Notes: generated by a model not told the origin, from the letters alone. Positions 1-11,010 are shown, counted from the stretch's first letter. The stretch is 64,000 bases of DNA from Isochrysis galbana (GCA_018136815.1 CM030931.1:8544557-8608556); one strand, 5' to 3'. Translations and numbers: made by a program.

Positions 1-96
1 GATGAAGATTAGGGCCGCTGAAGATGTGACGATCAGGTCCCCTAGTTCAATCGGAGACGAGCACGTCGAAGTCAACGTCACAACCCTCCCAAACCG

Positions 97-864
97 TCAG
101 TCCACACGATAATTGAGCGTTCGCTCGGGATAAACCTCCTCATTAGTCATGGGCCTCGTATGCCTCAAGGTCATTTGTATCCAGAGAAGTCGGTGGTTCT
201 CGGGCTGGCGGCCAAGTGTGAACTCGCCATCCAATATGTCGCCGGCGAGGGCTAATTGAGGCGGGTGGAGTAGAAGCACCTAAAATGAGAAGATGGTGTT
301 GGGTATCAAATATAAGGCACCACTATCGCAGCGGATGTGGGCATGTAAAAGAGGACGTCTTCCCCGTAAGTGCACGATCAGTCCGTTATCCATGAAGCCG
401 CATGTTGCACTCGTGCTTTCATGGGATGCAAATCTCAGGAACGGCAAGTGTTAGATGGGATAGTAGGCAGGGCACGACTTCCTAAAGCGCAGGTATGTTC
501 AACATGGCTCCCGTTGTGAACAAGAGAGTTCTGGGTGTACCTGCTGTCCCCAGTGGGTGTCGCTCGGTGGCTCCGTCGACAACGTGATTTGGGTTGTCAC
601 GGGTGCCGTTGCTGAGCCGAGGAAGGCCGTTTTGAACCACGAGCCAAAGCCGGACACTTCAGAGTCAGTGTGGATCTCGAGGACAAATGGCGTGGTGAAT
701 GTCGCCACGTCGCTCTGGGTAACTGTGTCAACTTTGAAGTGGAGCAACCTCGCTGACGAGCCGATGACTTCTGCTGGATCTATTTGTTGCCACAAACACG
801 AATGAAGCCAGTAATCGCGGTGTTCCTTTTCCCAGTCTGTGTCTAGACACTCCATCTCCAGATG
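97..864 (-). CDS. Protein arginine N-methyltransferase, C-terminal exons (partial at gap)
   Basis: C-terminal beta-barrel of a class I protein arginine methyltransferase, an enzyme that moves methyl groups from S-adenosylmethionine to arginines. Two exons are visible on the minus strand: 864-541 (108 codons, entered from the gap) and 279-97 (60 residues plus stop). The intron 540-280 has donor gtacac and acceptor tttag and is phase 0, joining HWGQQ to VLLLHPP. Family marks are the THW loop (SDTHWGQQ), the GFGSWF segment and the ENHRL strand near the end, which look most like plant PRMT6-type enzymes. The SAM-binding half is absent here, but a matching N-terminal half lacking its C-terminus lies at 51637-52701 on the plus strand, abutting the other gap. 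I infer that both pieces are one gene broken by scaffolding. Family assignment is firm; identity of the two halves is inference. Confidence 0.88.
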
Positions 865-964
865 NNNNNNNNNNNNNNNNNNNNNNNNNNNNNNNNNNNN
901 NNNNNNNNNNNNNNNNNNNNNNNNNNNNNNNNNNNNNNNNNNNNNNNNNNNNNNNNNNNNNNNN
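865..964. other. Assembly gap (100 N)
   Basis: Exactly 100 N, the conventional placeholder for a gap of unknown size. It truncates the PRMT C-terminal exon on its left and the 5' end of the C2-repeat gene on its right. Confidence 0.99.
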
Positions 965-3618
965 TCCACGATGACACCGCTGTCAACGAGATCTGGGTGG
1001 AGGTAGAGCTGCCTGAGCTCAGTGGGTCCTCCGGCAAGGCACGCACCAATGCTCTTCCGAAGAGCACACATCCATGCGATTTCAAGCACACTCACTTACT
1101 CGAATTACAGCCGGGTTCTGCCGCCGCTGAAGCGATGACACGAGCCATCTCTTCCCTTGGTGGGCACGACGCGGACGTTCTGTTCATGCTCAAGGGTCGC
1201 GGCTCCGCCAGCACAAAGCCACGTGACCTCGGACAGGGGGTGATCAACCTCGCCACAATGCTGCGAGATGGCCGCGACCTAGTGCAAAAACCGCTTCGGC
1301 TGACGACAAAGGGTGGGGACGAACCTATCGAGCTCACCGTCACCCTGCTCGCCGTCGAGGCCCTGCGAAGGTTGCGTGCGCCCCATGCGTCGGTTGACGC
1401 CGTGCGTATAGACATAGGCAAGCTGACCCTCGTGAAGCCTCTGCTTGGCGATCGCTCCATCGACGAACTTTGGGCCGATGTCGAGTGGGTCGACGGGGCC
1501 AAGGTGCTCGAGACGAAGCGACTCCGCGCCGCCGATGCCGCCCCATCACTCTTTTTCGAGTTCTCGGGCCAAGTGGCCGTAGAAGAGGGCTCGCAAGCGC
1601 AAATCCTCCTCGGCGAAGCGCTGAGCTCCTCGGACGAGCAGAAGTCGGACCTTTACTTCAATCTCAACACCAACGATGCCCAGCGGCGTGGCGGGTCGGA
1701 TCGAGAGGTGGCCCAGGCCTACGTGAATCTTCACGAGCTATTGCGATCCGGTCAGGACATCGTTAAGAAGCCAATCGATCTGATCACCGAGGCGGGCGTG
1801 CCTGTCGGTACGCTCGAGGTGAGCGTCGCCGCCTTGCCAGTACTCAAGCGCTCGATGGCGCCGCGTTCGAGTGCTATACTGAAGGTGGAGATCGGCACGC
1901 TCCAGTTGAGCCCAACGATTGTGCGGGACGCGACTGTCACTGAGCTATGGGTCGAGGTCGATCTACCAGGCGATGATCTTGCGACGGCCGAGCAACAGAC
2001 CAGCCGACACCTTCAGAAGAGAGCAGCGAAGCTCGACTGTGGCTACTCCGTGTCGATTCCCCTATCCCGTGGGTCACGTGCATTGGCGACTTTGAGTGAG
2101 GCGTTGACATCGCAGCAGCCGGAAGACGCGGACATCTTCTTTGCGTTGAAGGCGCGCGCATCTTCAGGAACAAGCCGCCAATTGGGAGAAGGCTATGTCA
2201 GCCTCCGCACAATTCTTGAGACCGGGCGGGAGCTATCATCAGTACCTGTGGCGCTATCAGACGATGCTGGTACTCTCACAGTGTCTGTCACTGCGCTCGA
2301 GGTGCTTCGCTTGGCGGGAGCTGTCATCTCCACCGAAGCCACAACGACGAGTGCAAGCGCCACTCGAGGTGATGCGGGCCCTTCGCTTACACTCGCAGTT
2401 AGCGCCCTCACACTCTCAGGGAGAGTGATGGAGGATGAGAGCGTCGGTGAGGTCTGGGTAGAGGTAGATTTGTTCGACATATCAGAGGGAGCACATTTGC
2501 GCACAGAGCGGTCGCCTAAGCGATCGTCGCTTACTCTCGCGTACTCTTACAGCGTCGCTGTTCCGCCGGGCTCAAGGGCACGTGAGGTGCTCCGTTCCGC
2601 GCTCGCATCGTCAAGTGAGGGAGATGACGACGTCTACTTCATGCTGAAGGCAGCAACATCGCGTGGGGGCTCACCTCGAACGCTCGGTGAGGCTTACATC
2701 AGCCTCCGAGAAGTGTTGAAAACCGGCCGGGAAATACCACCTACCGCGCTTTCCCTCTCGGACCAAGCCGGCACTGTGACAGTAGCCTTGACTGCAGTCG
2801 AGGCACTCCGAGCGGCCAGCGAAGGCCTGGCCACTGTTGATGCTGTTGGAGCAGTGCGACCCGCTACTACAACTTCCCTCGATGACAATCTCGTGCTACG
2901 TTTGGAAACCTTAGATCTAACAGATTCACTTCGGGTGGCCTCGTTACAGCGCGAGCTCGTCGTGTCATTCGAGCTGTTGGGTCAAGAGCAGCACACGGCT
3001 CCCTTTCTCGCGCCTACGACGATGCCGCACTTGGTGAACCAGCAATTTGCCATTCCAATCGACCCTCATCGACCTGCAACACAAGATGAACTACGGCGCG
3101 TCCTCCAATCATCAAGACGGACGGATGCAGACGTCATTTTCCGTCTCTCGCATGGCCGGTTAGAACAACGTGTCGTATTTGCCTCCGGGGTAATCAATCT
3201 GCAGGATATTTGGTCGTCCGGGCGCGACTTGCAGCATCATAGCGTGCGGATGACAAAGCAGTCGCTAGCCGCATCGTCAGGCGAGGAATCTTCACTTGTA
3301 GTGAGCACAGACATGATTCGAGCTTTCTCTCGCCTGCTGGAGAAGCCAGCAGCCGCTGGCGCGCCAACTGCGTCATCATTCTTAGCCGGCCTCTCCGACC
3401 CGGGGCCTGCTGTACCGCCATCGTCGTCCGTAAGGGCGCGCCCGCCGGTCGCGCCTGCATCTCCACCGCGCTCTCTTCAGGGTCAAAGTTCGGCAAAATC
3501 CTTCCTTGACAGTCTTGGGAGCAGCGCGGCACTTCCCGCACAAGCCGCACCCCCCGCACCAGCTCCGGAATATGCCAAAGGATCTGCACAATCATTTCTT
3601 GACAGCCTCGGCAAGTGA
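965..3618 (+). CDS. RPGRIP1-like multi-C2 domain protein (5' end lost in gap)
   Basis: Open frame of about 884 codons from the gap to a TGA; no internal intron is needed. It holds five tandem units of about 150 residues, near 967-1380, 1393-1858, 1873-2325, 2380-2820 and 2886-3345. Each unit starts with a beta-strand like LKVEIGTLQL, continues to (E/V)(L/V)WVEVDL, and ends with a block like GEAYISLREVLKTGREI followed by a GTVTVALTAVEAL-type strand. This pattern matches the C-terminal C2 domain of RPGRIP1/RPGRIP1L, scaffold proteins of the ciliary transition zone (compare YAYLELWQILESGRDI in the animal proteins, recalled). The fifth unit is the most diverged. The tail (from about 3360) is Pro/Ala/Ser-rich and carries SSFLAGL, KSFLDSLG and QSFLDSLG. 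Animal RPGRIP1 proteins have two or three C2 domains plus an N-terminal coiled coil; any such N-terminus would be in or beyond the gap. A ciliary role is inferred from the family. Confidence 0.8.
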
Positions 3619-4924
3619 TAAATATCAGGGGCAGGAGCTTGGCCCGAGGTGACGTGGAGAGGCGCGCTCGATTATCACTAGATGAAAAGCTCTCGACGGG
3701 GCTCTGGGCTAGGTTGTTGCCCACATTCCAAGGGCATTGCAAAGTGGAATGATTCGATGGTCAGCTAGCATTCTCCGCTTGAATCCGAGGAGCGTGTCTG
3801 GATTTCGAGCAGGTGGTTCCTATTTGCATCGCTTGTTGCTAGGCGGCTGTTGTGCTTGCAAAGCCGCTAATGCGCTCCGTCCTCCCCTAAGATGTTGCGT
3901 CCATTTCCATTTCGTTGTCAGTGGCTGAGCTCGCGCCACCCAATCGGAGACTCGCTGTCGCATCTCATCGTTTTAGTGATGTTTGTCGAGGTACAGTGGA
4001 GCCACGTCGCCATACGCTCACGAGTTGCCGGGGGCGCGCGCGCCTTGCTGCCCGGCGGGTCTCTCCGCACCTTGCTCCTGCCTCCGCAATTCCAGTGGGA
4101 GGTCAAGTTCAATTTGCTCCACTTGCCACTTGCCCACTCCCCGACATTGCACATTGCATATTGCTGTATAAAAAAGATGAAAGTACAGCCCCGACACTTG
4201 CACTCTTAGTAGAGTATTGGTCATGGCGCGGGTGCCTCGCGCTCCTCCCCTAAGGCTAAGGCACTATCGCTAACGCCCCTCCCGGGGGGGGGGCTTATTA
4301 GTCATCCTCAAGCCATAGGCTGTGCACTTTGCACTTTGCGTATATTGTGGCATGTGCTGAGCACTCAACACCCAACTCATTCACCTAGCACCTAAACCCT
4401 CCCAGACCGCACGCAACGTGACCTCGCACCCCTTCTTCGCCATGGGCCGGAGCCGCAGGGAAGAGGAAGAGAGGAGGAAGAGGGAAGAGGGAGCGTCGGG
4501 GAGGGGGGGGGAGCGGCAGCTCTCAGTGTTAACGTTAACGTGTCTTCTTGCCCTGTTTAGGTAAAGAAGACGGGGGGCGCCAAAGCCAGGAGGGAAGGGC
4601 AGCGCCTCGCCGCGGCCACCCACTCAGGCGAGAGAGATCAGCGCTCTGGGCCCCTAGTTTCACGAGTGCCCCTCTGCGATGGCGATGGTGATTTCTGGCC
4701 TGTTTGCGCGTTTTCTTGCTACGCATCGCTGTGGGGGCTTCCGTGGAGAGTCTGGGGCCCAAAGGGCACAGGATATGTGCTTGTTACACCTATCCAGTCG
4801 CCACATCCAAAAATCTCGTAATAAATCCTCAATCTCTACTTGGTCAATTTTCACCCTTAGAAGTTAAAATAGCTGTTTAACCGCCCTACCCTTGCTCATG
4901 CAGTGCAATGGCATGTGATATCAA
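3619..4924. other. Intergenic; end of a dispersed repeat near 4888
   Basis: I see no convincing gene. There are short G tracts (for example 4281-4293 and 4501-4512). The segment of about 4790-4888, ending in ccgcccta, matches 36510-36621 closely, including the shared string cacccttagaagttaaaata. It looks like one terminus of a DNA transposon family whose other-orientation ends start TAGGGCGGTCAAACAGGG at 24997, 25279 and 62155. Confidence 0.5.
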
Positions 4925-5888
4925 TTAAGGTGGTCCGCGGATGAGCGGGCCCACCCCGGTATTACGCGAAAGCGGCGGGTGGCGGGCGTGGCCGCCGCCG
5001 GGGGATGGCTGGCTGTGGGGCTCACGATGGCCCTGTATGGAACTGGGTATGACCCAGGAGGTTTCGGCGAGCCTGGCAGCATCCCTGGGGGGGAGCCGTG
5101 CGACGAGGAATCGACCCCTGAGCCCCACCTCCCCTCCCAGGAAGAGGTGTTCGTCCTGTGCGTCGACCGCGTGGTGGAGGGAGAGGGCGAGCGGCACTGG
5201 TTGTGCCCTCTGTGCAATGCAAAGGAGCCAGAGGTGGCGCAAGCGGTGCAGGAGGCCGCGAAGGCCGGCCACCGTGTGCTGTGCACGAAGGAGTGGCTGC
5301 AAGGGAGGCTGCTGGTGGGCACAGCGGCGCACAACTTCACGGAGTGCGACTGCTTCATCACGGAGCCGTATGGCGAACCAGAGAATGCAGGGCGAGGTGC
5401 CAAGCAGAAGAAGTTTTTTATGTACTGGGCGATTGCGAAGGAGCTTGGGGCCGCTCGCGCCGGCGACGCGCGCAGCTTGCGCTTGGGCGCCTTCCTGAGG
5501 GCACCCCCGCCGCCCGGCGAGCCAAAGTCTAGGGGTGGCGGCAGACTCCTTCTCCTCTCCTGCCTGTTGAGCACCACCTTCGGGGATAGGGCATTCCACA
5601 CCCAGCGCGCAGCACGCCTCATCACACCGCCGCTCTCGCCTGCGCCAACCTCAGATGTCACAGCCTCTTGCGCTGAACTCCCGAGGGCGACTGTGCCGTC
5701 AGTGCAGGGCAAGTGACCTGGGTTGCCTGCGGCATTGAAGCCTCCGCCTCTCCCCTTCCCTGCTGACCGCCACCCTCGCAGTGGGGGGGCTCCCAGGGGG
5801 GGTCCTCTGCGCTCATTGGACACGCTGCCGCGAACCTCCCGATGCAGTTTATACCGGGGTGGGCCCGCTCATCCGCGGACCACCTTAA
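4925..5888. mobile_element. TTAA-flanked DNA transposon with 34-bp terminal inverted repeats
   Basis: The bases 4929-4962 are a perfect inverted copy of 5851-5884 (outer end GGTGGTCCGCGGATGAGCGG). The element is flanked on both sides by TTAA (4925-4928 and 5885-5888), giving a 956-bp unit. A TTAA target duplication is typical of piggyBac-type elements and some MITEs, but no DDE transposase is recognisable inside, so it looks non-autonomous. Perfect terminal repeats suggest recent movement. It contains one uninterrupted ORF, described separately. Confidence 0.85.
5027..5716 (+). CDS. ORF carried inside the TTAA element, function unknown
   Basis: A 229-codon ORF from ATG 5027 lying wholly between the terminal repeats (the frame is open from at least 4979). 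I do not recognise a family. A CPLCNAK segment gives one CxxC pair. The stretch HRVLCTKEWLQGRLLVG resembles the end of a BRCT domain (the conserved Trp followed by a short helix), but the rest does not let me assign one. KKFFMYWAIAKELG follows, then a Pro- and Arg-rich tail. It may be a captured host fragment or a diverged element protein. The frame is intact although no transposase is present. Confidence 0.45.
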   Translation: MALYGTGYDPGGFGEPGSIPGGEPCDEESTPEPHLPSQEEVFVLCVDRVVEGEGERHWLCPLCNAKEPEVAQAVQEAAKAGHRVLCTKEWLQGRLLVGTAAHNFTECDCFITEPYGEPENAGRGAKQKKFFMYWAIAKELGAARAGDARSLRLGAFLRAPPPPGEPKSRGGGRLLLLSCLLSTTFGDRAFHTQRAARLITPPLSPAPTSDVTASCAELPRATVPSVQGK

Positions 5889-6074
5889 AGGCTGTAAAAT
5901 GTCTTTATGACTCAGCACAATACGACACGCATTGCATGCAGCCGACAGGCAGTTGATCAGGCCGTATTGCAACACTGTCATGATGCAGAAGCATAGTGCC
6001 CAGAGGGGAAGACTAGAGCAAAGCTCAGCAAGAAGACATTGAAGAGTCACCGAAGCGAACTCACTCCCTCACCC

Positions 6075-6206
6075 TGCTGGCGAAGTCCTGAACAGCTGCA
6101 CGCTGGTGAGCGGTTCGCAGCTCGACCAGATGAAGCACCTCATCGCCGACTGGTGCGCACAACACCTTGACGTCGGCCGCCGAGAGTGCATCAGCCAACC
6201 CCATTG
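6075..6206 (+). other. Possible isolated coding exon or gene fragment
   Basis: The frame reads GEVLNSCTLVSGSQLDQMKH and continues to a TGA at about 6206, with amphipathic, protein-like composition. It has no start codon and no recognised partner exons. It might be the 3' exon of a gene whose other exons I cannot find, or a relic. Confidence 0.2.
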
Positions 6207-6261
6207 AAACAAGTCACCATGATCATACGAATACGACTGTTGACCTGAAAGGGGGGACAAT

Positions 6262-6516
6262 CTACTGGCCCTGCTCGCGCTGGCGGCGGGCGAGGTACTC
6301 AGCGAAGGACTCAGCCTTGTGGATGGCCTGCTGCTTGCCCTTGGGGTCGTTCGGGTCGATCTCGGTCGGCTCCGGGTCACGGGTAGCCTCACCACCGCCG
6401 AAGCCCTTGCCACCGTTCATGACGACCTTGGACGCCCCAACCTTCGACGGCATCATCGGGGCCATGAAGGCCGAGGCGAGCGCAACGCAGAGAGCGACGA
6501 GGAGGAAGCGGAACAT
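6262..6516 (-). CDS. Small plastid-targeted protein, conserved motif of unknown function
   Basis: An 84-residue ORF with ATG at 6516. Residues 1-16 form a hydrophobic signal peptide (FRFLLVALCVALASA) directly followed by FMAP. This is the ASAFAP-type junction that marks bipartite targeting to red-derived secondary plastids. The mature part contains GKGFGGGEATRDPEPTEIDP and a charged helical C-terminus with HKAESFAEYLARR. The Gly-rich and DPNDPKGKQQAIHKAE region looks strongly constrained, but I cannot name the family. The ORF extends upstream in frame through poly-C; I rejected that because the signal peptide fixes the start. It is transcribed away from the kinesin gene across a G/C-homopolymer intergenic region. 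Confidence 0.75.
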   Translation of the reverse strand: MFRFLLVALCVALASAFMAPMMPSKVGASKVVMNGGKGFGGGEATRDPEPTEIDPNDPKGKQQAIHKAESFAEYLARRQREQGQ

Positions 6517-8370
6517 GAGTATTGTCTGTCGTCGAGGAGAGGCAGAAGGGGGGTAAATGAGACGGCTGCGCTGCTGCCGACGCAGGGCACACTCTGCACC
6601 AAAGAGTTCATGGATGTGTCGCGACCGAGGCGGCCGACAGTGGGGTGAGCCGCGGGCGCAGGTGCGCTGCGGTTTGCACAGCGCGCTCGAGTTTGTGTGC
6701 GAGCGGCCAGTTGCTGCGCTGTGAGAGGAAGGGCATGGGCCGAGGGGGCCGAGGGGGGCGAGGCGGCATCTCGCACCTGAGTTGAGTGGGGAGGAGAGGG
6801 GGCGGGGGGGGAAGGGGGGGGGGGGGGGGGGGCTTGCTCGCTCGCGGGGGGCGCGGGGGGGGGGGGGGGGACCTCGACGAGATCGGCGGCAGATCCACAC
6901 CTCTTCGCCCACGCGACCCCCTTCCGCCAGCCGGTGTCTCTCACAGTGCGAGGCGCTTTTAATAAAATAAACGGACCTCCAAGCAGGTTGTGTGAGGCGA
7001 TGCTGCTGTGGCCGCCCCGCTGTACACTTATATCTCGCCCACGGCGGCCTCCCCCCCCGCCCCATCTGGCGAAGGCTGGCGAAGGATTCCCCCCTTCCCC
7101 TCTCCCCCCCTCCCCCCTTCCCCCCTCCCCTGTCCCCCCCCACGCGGCGCCGCAGCTGACGACCGCCGCCCCCCCCCCCCCAAACCCCTTTGTACACACC
7201 GTCAGGGGAGAAGGGGGGGGGGGGGAGGGGGGGGGCGCTTTGCTCCGGCCAAAACGGCAGGGCGGCAGCCACGCAGGAACCCGCACACGCGGCACGGGGG
7301 AGGGGCGGGGCGGGGGGGGGGGGGGGAGGCGCGAGATTTCCGAGAAGTTGCAGACCGAGCACGACGAGACGGCGTTCGGAGGAGTTTCACTTGTGTGGGT
7401 CGAGCCCACAGGTGCGTTATGTAGGGGCCCGTCAGGGGTAAGAACTTGGAACTTTTTTTTTCGTTTCATCGGCGCGCCTCCACTTGACTGCTTCCACTAC
7501 CGTGCAGTTTGTTTGAGCGTTGTCACCGGGGAGGTGCTTGCTTGCTTACCACTGACCACTGATAAGCGATATGCGACTAAGTAGTGATAATCCGCACCAC
7601 CAACCACCCACCCCGACCCCTACCCACTACCCACCACCCACACCGCCCACCACCTCAGCCGCCGTCGTGGTTGCTGGTTGCGTCCTCGCCTCCAACCCGG
7701 TCGAGCACCGACCGGGCCCTCCGACAAGCCTCTTCAATCCTCAAGACTTCTGCACACTGCCAGCTGCCAGGATAACCTTCTCTAAAATCAAAACTCCAAC
7801 TTCTACGTACGCCTCCACATACATACCAACTATACATACCGGAGTGATACCGGTAGGCTGTAGAGGCAATAAAAATGGAACCTTGGGTTTTCTCGTTTTC
7901 TCAGGGTTGCACCTTCGAAAGAGGAAGGGGGGGGGGGGGGGGGGGGGCTTTCCGCTGGGTCTTCCTCATAGCCCATAGTAAGCCTGTGGCGCTCAATGAA
8001 TCTGGGTTCATGTGTTCGTTGGCGCCGCTCACAAGTTGTTGCCTTTTTCTCCACGCCCCGAACTTGAAAGAAGGCTCTCCCACCCACCCGCCCCCCTCCC
8101 AAAGAATTCCATACCTCTAAGACAATAATGTGAAGGCCGTGTAACGGATCTGTGTGGAAGAGGCGAGCGAGCCAGTGGGCGAAAGGCGAGGCCGGCGGAC
8201 AGCAGCGAGGGAGAGAGAGGGAGAGAGAGGGAGAGGGAGGGAGAGGGAGAGGGAAGGAGGGAGGGAGACGGGAGAGGCGAGACGGCGGGAGAGTCACCGC
8301 GGCTGGATCGTGTCGGCTCGTGTATGAGCACTTGAGCGCACCGCACCGTTGCGAAGAGTGGCCAGCCAAG
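6517..8370. other. Divergent intergenic region with long homopolymer G and C tracts
   Basis: Poly-G runs near 6816-6832, 6855-6870, 7213-7237, 7311-7326 and 7927-7947, and poly-C near 7168-7180. A purine-rich GGGAGA-type microsatellite (about 8208-8275) lies just upstream of the kinesin start. Long ORFs here on both strands are homopolymer artefacts. The region presumably holds promoters for the divergent genes on either side, but I see no clear TATA or initiator element. Confidence 0.6.
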
Positions 8371-10577
8371 ATGCCAAATATCCGAGTGGCGGTGCGCGTG
8401 CGGCCGCTCAGTGAGCGGGAACGGGCGAGGGACTCTCATCCGTGCATCATGGTGCAGGAGGGGACACAGGTGCGCTCTGATGAGCCAGCGACCACCTCCA
8501 CTCACGCGTGTGATCCAGCATTTTGCTACTCGAAGCCGAGCGATTCTGGGAGATTTGCAGTGGTGACCCGGCTCCGGTGCACGCAGATTAATGTGGTGGA
8601 TCCCGACGACAAGATGGGCGGGATTGACTACTTGCGCTTAGATAAGAACAGGGATAAGGCATACGCCTTCGATGCGGCGCTTGACGACACCATCACACAG
8701 CAAGAGGTCTTTGAGATCACCACCAAAAATTCCATTCCGGGCGTTGTGAAGGGTACGTGTCAGCCGAATACCTCTCGGTGTACACCGCCGCGCGTGGATG
8801 ATTGAACTCACACCAGCTTGCAAATTCCACCTTCACAGGTACCAATGCCTGCTGCTTTGCATATGGAGCGACAGGCTCTGGCAAGACGTATACCATGACA
8901 GGGACCAAGGATGCACCTGGAGTCATCCCCCTCACTGTGAGAACAAGCTATTGGCAGCTGGAGTGGAGAATTGAAAGGGCCCAAGTATAACGATGTCCCC
9001 TTAGCGTGCCTCGATTCTCGTTCTCCTTGAGGGCAGAAGTGCCTCCACATTTTGCGCAGGTGGAGGCGCTTTTTGAAGAGATCCGTTCCTCTGCACAACC
9101 TGTGCACGTGACTATGCAATATGTTGAGATCTACAATGAGGTTGTCAAAGATCTCCTCGACCCAGCGCCGAAGCTGACCAACTTGGACGTGCGAGAAGAT
9201 CCGCGCCAAGGAACGTTTGTCGCCGGGGCCGCCACGCTTGAGGTAATGCCACCTGCGCCAACATCCGTGCGCACCGGGCGTACCGGATGGCGCAGTTGAG
9301 GTTGCCCCTTGGCCTTCCTGACCATCTTCCTCGCCCGAATGGCAACTTGCGGCAGGTAATGTCTCGTGAGGAAGTCGAAGAACTTCTGGCTCAGGGCAAT
9401 TTTTACCGCACTACCTCCGCAACAGGATGCAACGAGGTGTCCTCACGTTCTCATGCGGTTTTGCAACTTCGTCTGGAGGCCCAGCAAGAGGCTGGCGCCA
9501 AGGCGATTGGAAAGCTAGCGCTAATCGACCTTGCTGGATCAGAGCGCGCCACCAAGACTGATAATCGCGGTGAGCGCCTGAACGAGGGTGCCAACATCAA
9601 CAGATCTCTCTTGGCGCTAGCAAATTGCATAAATGCTCTCGTGGGGACCGGGGGACGAGGGCATTCGCACGTCCCATACCGCGATTCAAAGCTGACGCGC
9701 TTGCTGAAGGACTCGCTTGGTGGCAGCAGCTGTACGTGCATCATCACCAATGTATCACCAGCGTCTGATCAATTTGAGGAGACTATCAATACGCTCAAAT
9801 ATGCTAACCGTGCGAAAAACATCAAGACGAAGGCCATTTCGGTCCGCGTCGAGCGGCCCCAAGTCCAGCAGGTGAAGGCGAAGTTCACTCCCACCGTGAA
9901 GTATGACCCGGTGGCACCCGTCAAAGTTCGCGGCGTGGAAGACTTCCTCGTGCGGCATGAGAAGGCGAGAGTGCGGCGCGAGCTCGCTGGGCTGAAGAGG
10001 GGTCCGCCAGTATCGCGTATTCAGAGCTCGCCGGTGTGCGCCCATCGCTCTAGCCGCCATCGAGTGTGCGCCCTCCCGTCTGAGCTCCCTTTCCCTTGCA
10101 CCATCTCGTGATACACGTGATCCGAACCCTGGTGCGGCAACTTGGCTTACTAGCCCCACCCTTATCACCTTCTCGCTGCAGTCACTCAATTCAGGTCGTC
10201 CAGGGATTGATCGGAGTACCCCCTACCGTGCTGGCGGTCGAGGGAGGGGAATGCCTCGAAGAGCCTCGGATGATTCTCGGCTGCCGTCGATTCAACGACA
10301 ACGAAGCCCACAATCGGACATTCGAGCGCGGGTGCACTCCGCAGGCCACACTCGCACACCTCTTGCTGCCGGATCCCTCATCGACATTTTTAGCGGCAGC
10401 AATGACAAGAAGCAGAAAGTAGGACCAGGGGTGGCGCGGCTGCAGCGGGCCATCAAAGATCAGCTTACTATCATGAGACATGACGTGATTGAAAAAAGGA
10501 TCGCGGAAGCGAAAAGGGAGGAAGAGCAAAGAATGATGCAACGAAGCTTTGGGGGAACGCAGGCACGGTTCCTATAG
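8371..10577 (+). CDS. Kinesin-8 family motor (KIF19/Kip3-like)
   Basis: A plus-end motor protein; kinesin-8 members control microtubule and, for KIF19, ciliary length (family knowledge). Five exons fit with GT-AG junctions and a consistent frame: 8371-8752, 8839-8936, 9060-9242, 9356-10033 and 10182-10577, giving 578 residues. The N-terminal motor shows the P-loop GATGSGKT (137-144), switch I SSRSH (250-254) and switch II LAGSE (280-284), then [16 protein letters not shown] and the neck-linker-proximal [16 protein letters not shown] and RAKNIKT are typical of KIF18/KIF19. After the motor comes a short 200-residue tail, basic and Arg/Ser-rich, ending in a charged helix ([19 protein letters not shown]). 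The start ATG directly precedes [12 protein letters not shown]. Alternative reading through intron 4 would add a non-conserved tail ending at 10111. The tail is shorter than in animal KIF19. Confidence 0.92.
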
Positions 10578-10818
10578 CTTAGGCGGGCTCTGCGGGCCCT
10601 CAATATTGGTCCTTGATGTTTTGCATGGCCTTTTACCTTGATCTTGCCATGTGTGTGTGTGACTGAATGGTCAATGGAGCCGTTCAAGGATAAGGCCGAC
10701 GAAGATGCGTATGTTCTTGTCAAGAGGCAGGAAGCGCACACCCTCGTCCTCCTCGCGCCATGTGGCGGTTGTACTCTCATTCTGGCGGATGCGAGACGTG
10801 TTCCCATCTGTTGTGTTC

Positions 10819-11010
10819 AAAAAAACTTCTTAATAATCTCGCCGCGCGCGCGACCCTGCACAGCATCTATGCAGCCACGCCCGCTTCCCTTATCCCCCCT
10901 CCACCTGCCTTGCGGCTTGTCCCCTCGTGCTCTACCGCTAGGGGCTGGGTGCAGTAGGTGTCCAGTGGCAGACGGTGTGTACCGATTCCCGAAGGCCTGT
11001 TTCACTCCTT
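10819..11010 (+). repeat. Dispersed repeat copy, LINE-type 3' region
   Basis: Begins with an A run and CTTCTTAATAATCTCGCCGCG, and runs through a C-rich segment to GTGTACCGAT. It is nearly identical to about 13390-13580, which directly follows the C-terminal frame of the LINE copy there. This copy lacks the coding part, so it looks 5'-truncated, as target-primed insertions often are. Confidence 0.6.

Noticed and set aside
4925..5888. Naming the TTAA element piggyBac
   Set aside because: TTAA duplication fits, but the termini begin GG rather than the usual CC and no piggyBac-type catalytic aspartates are visible.
6453..7469. Long minus-strand ORFs over the poly-G/poly-C region upstream of the kinesin
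   Set aside because: Composition is almost only Pro, Gly, Arg and Ala from homopolymers. Overlapping frames are equally open, and the plastid signal peptide sets the real start of the small gene at 6516.
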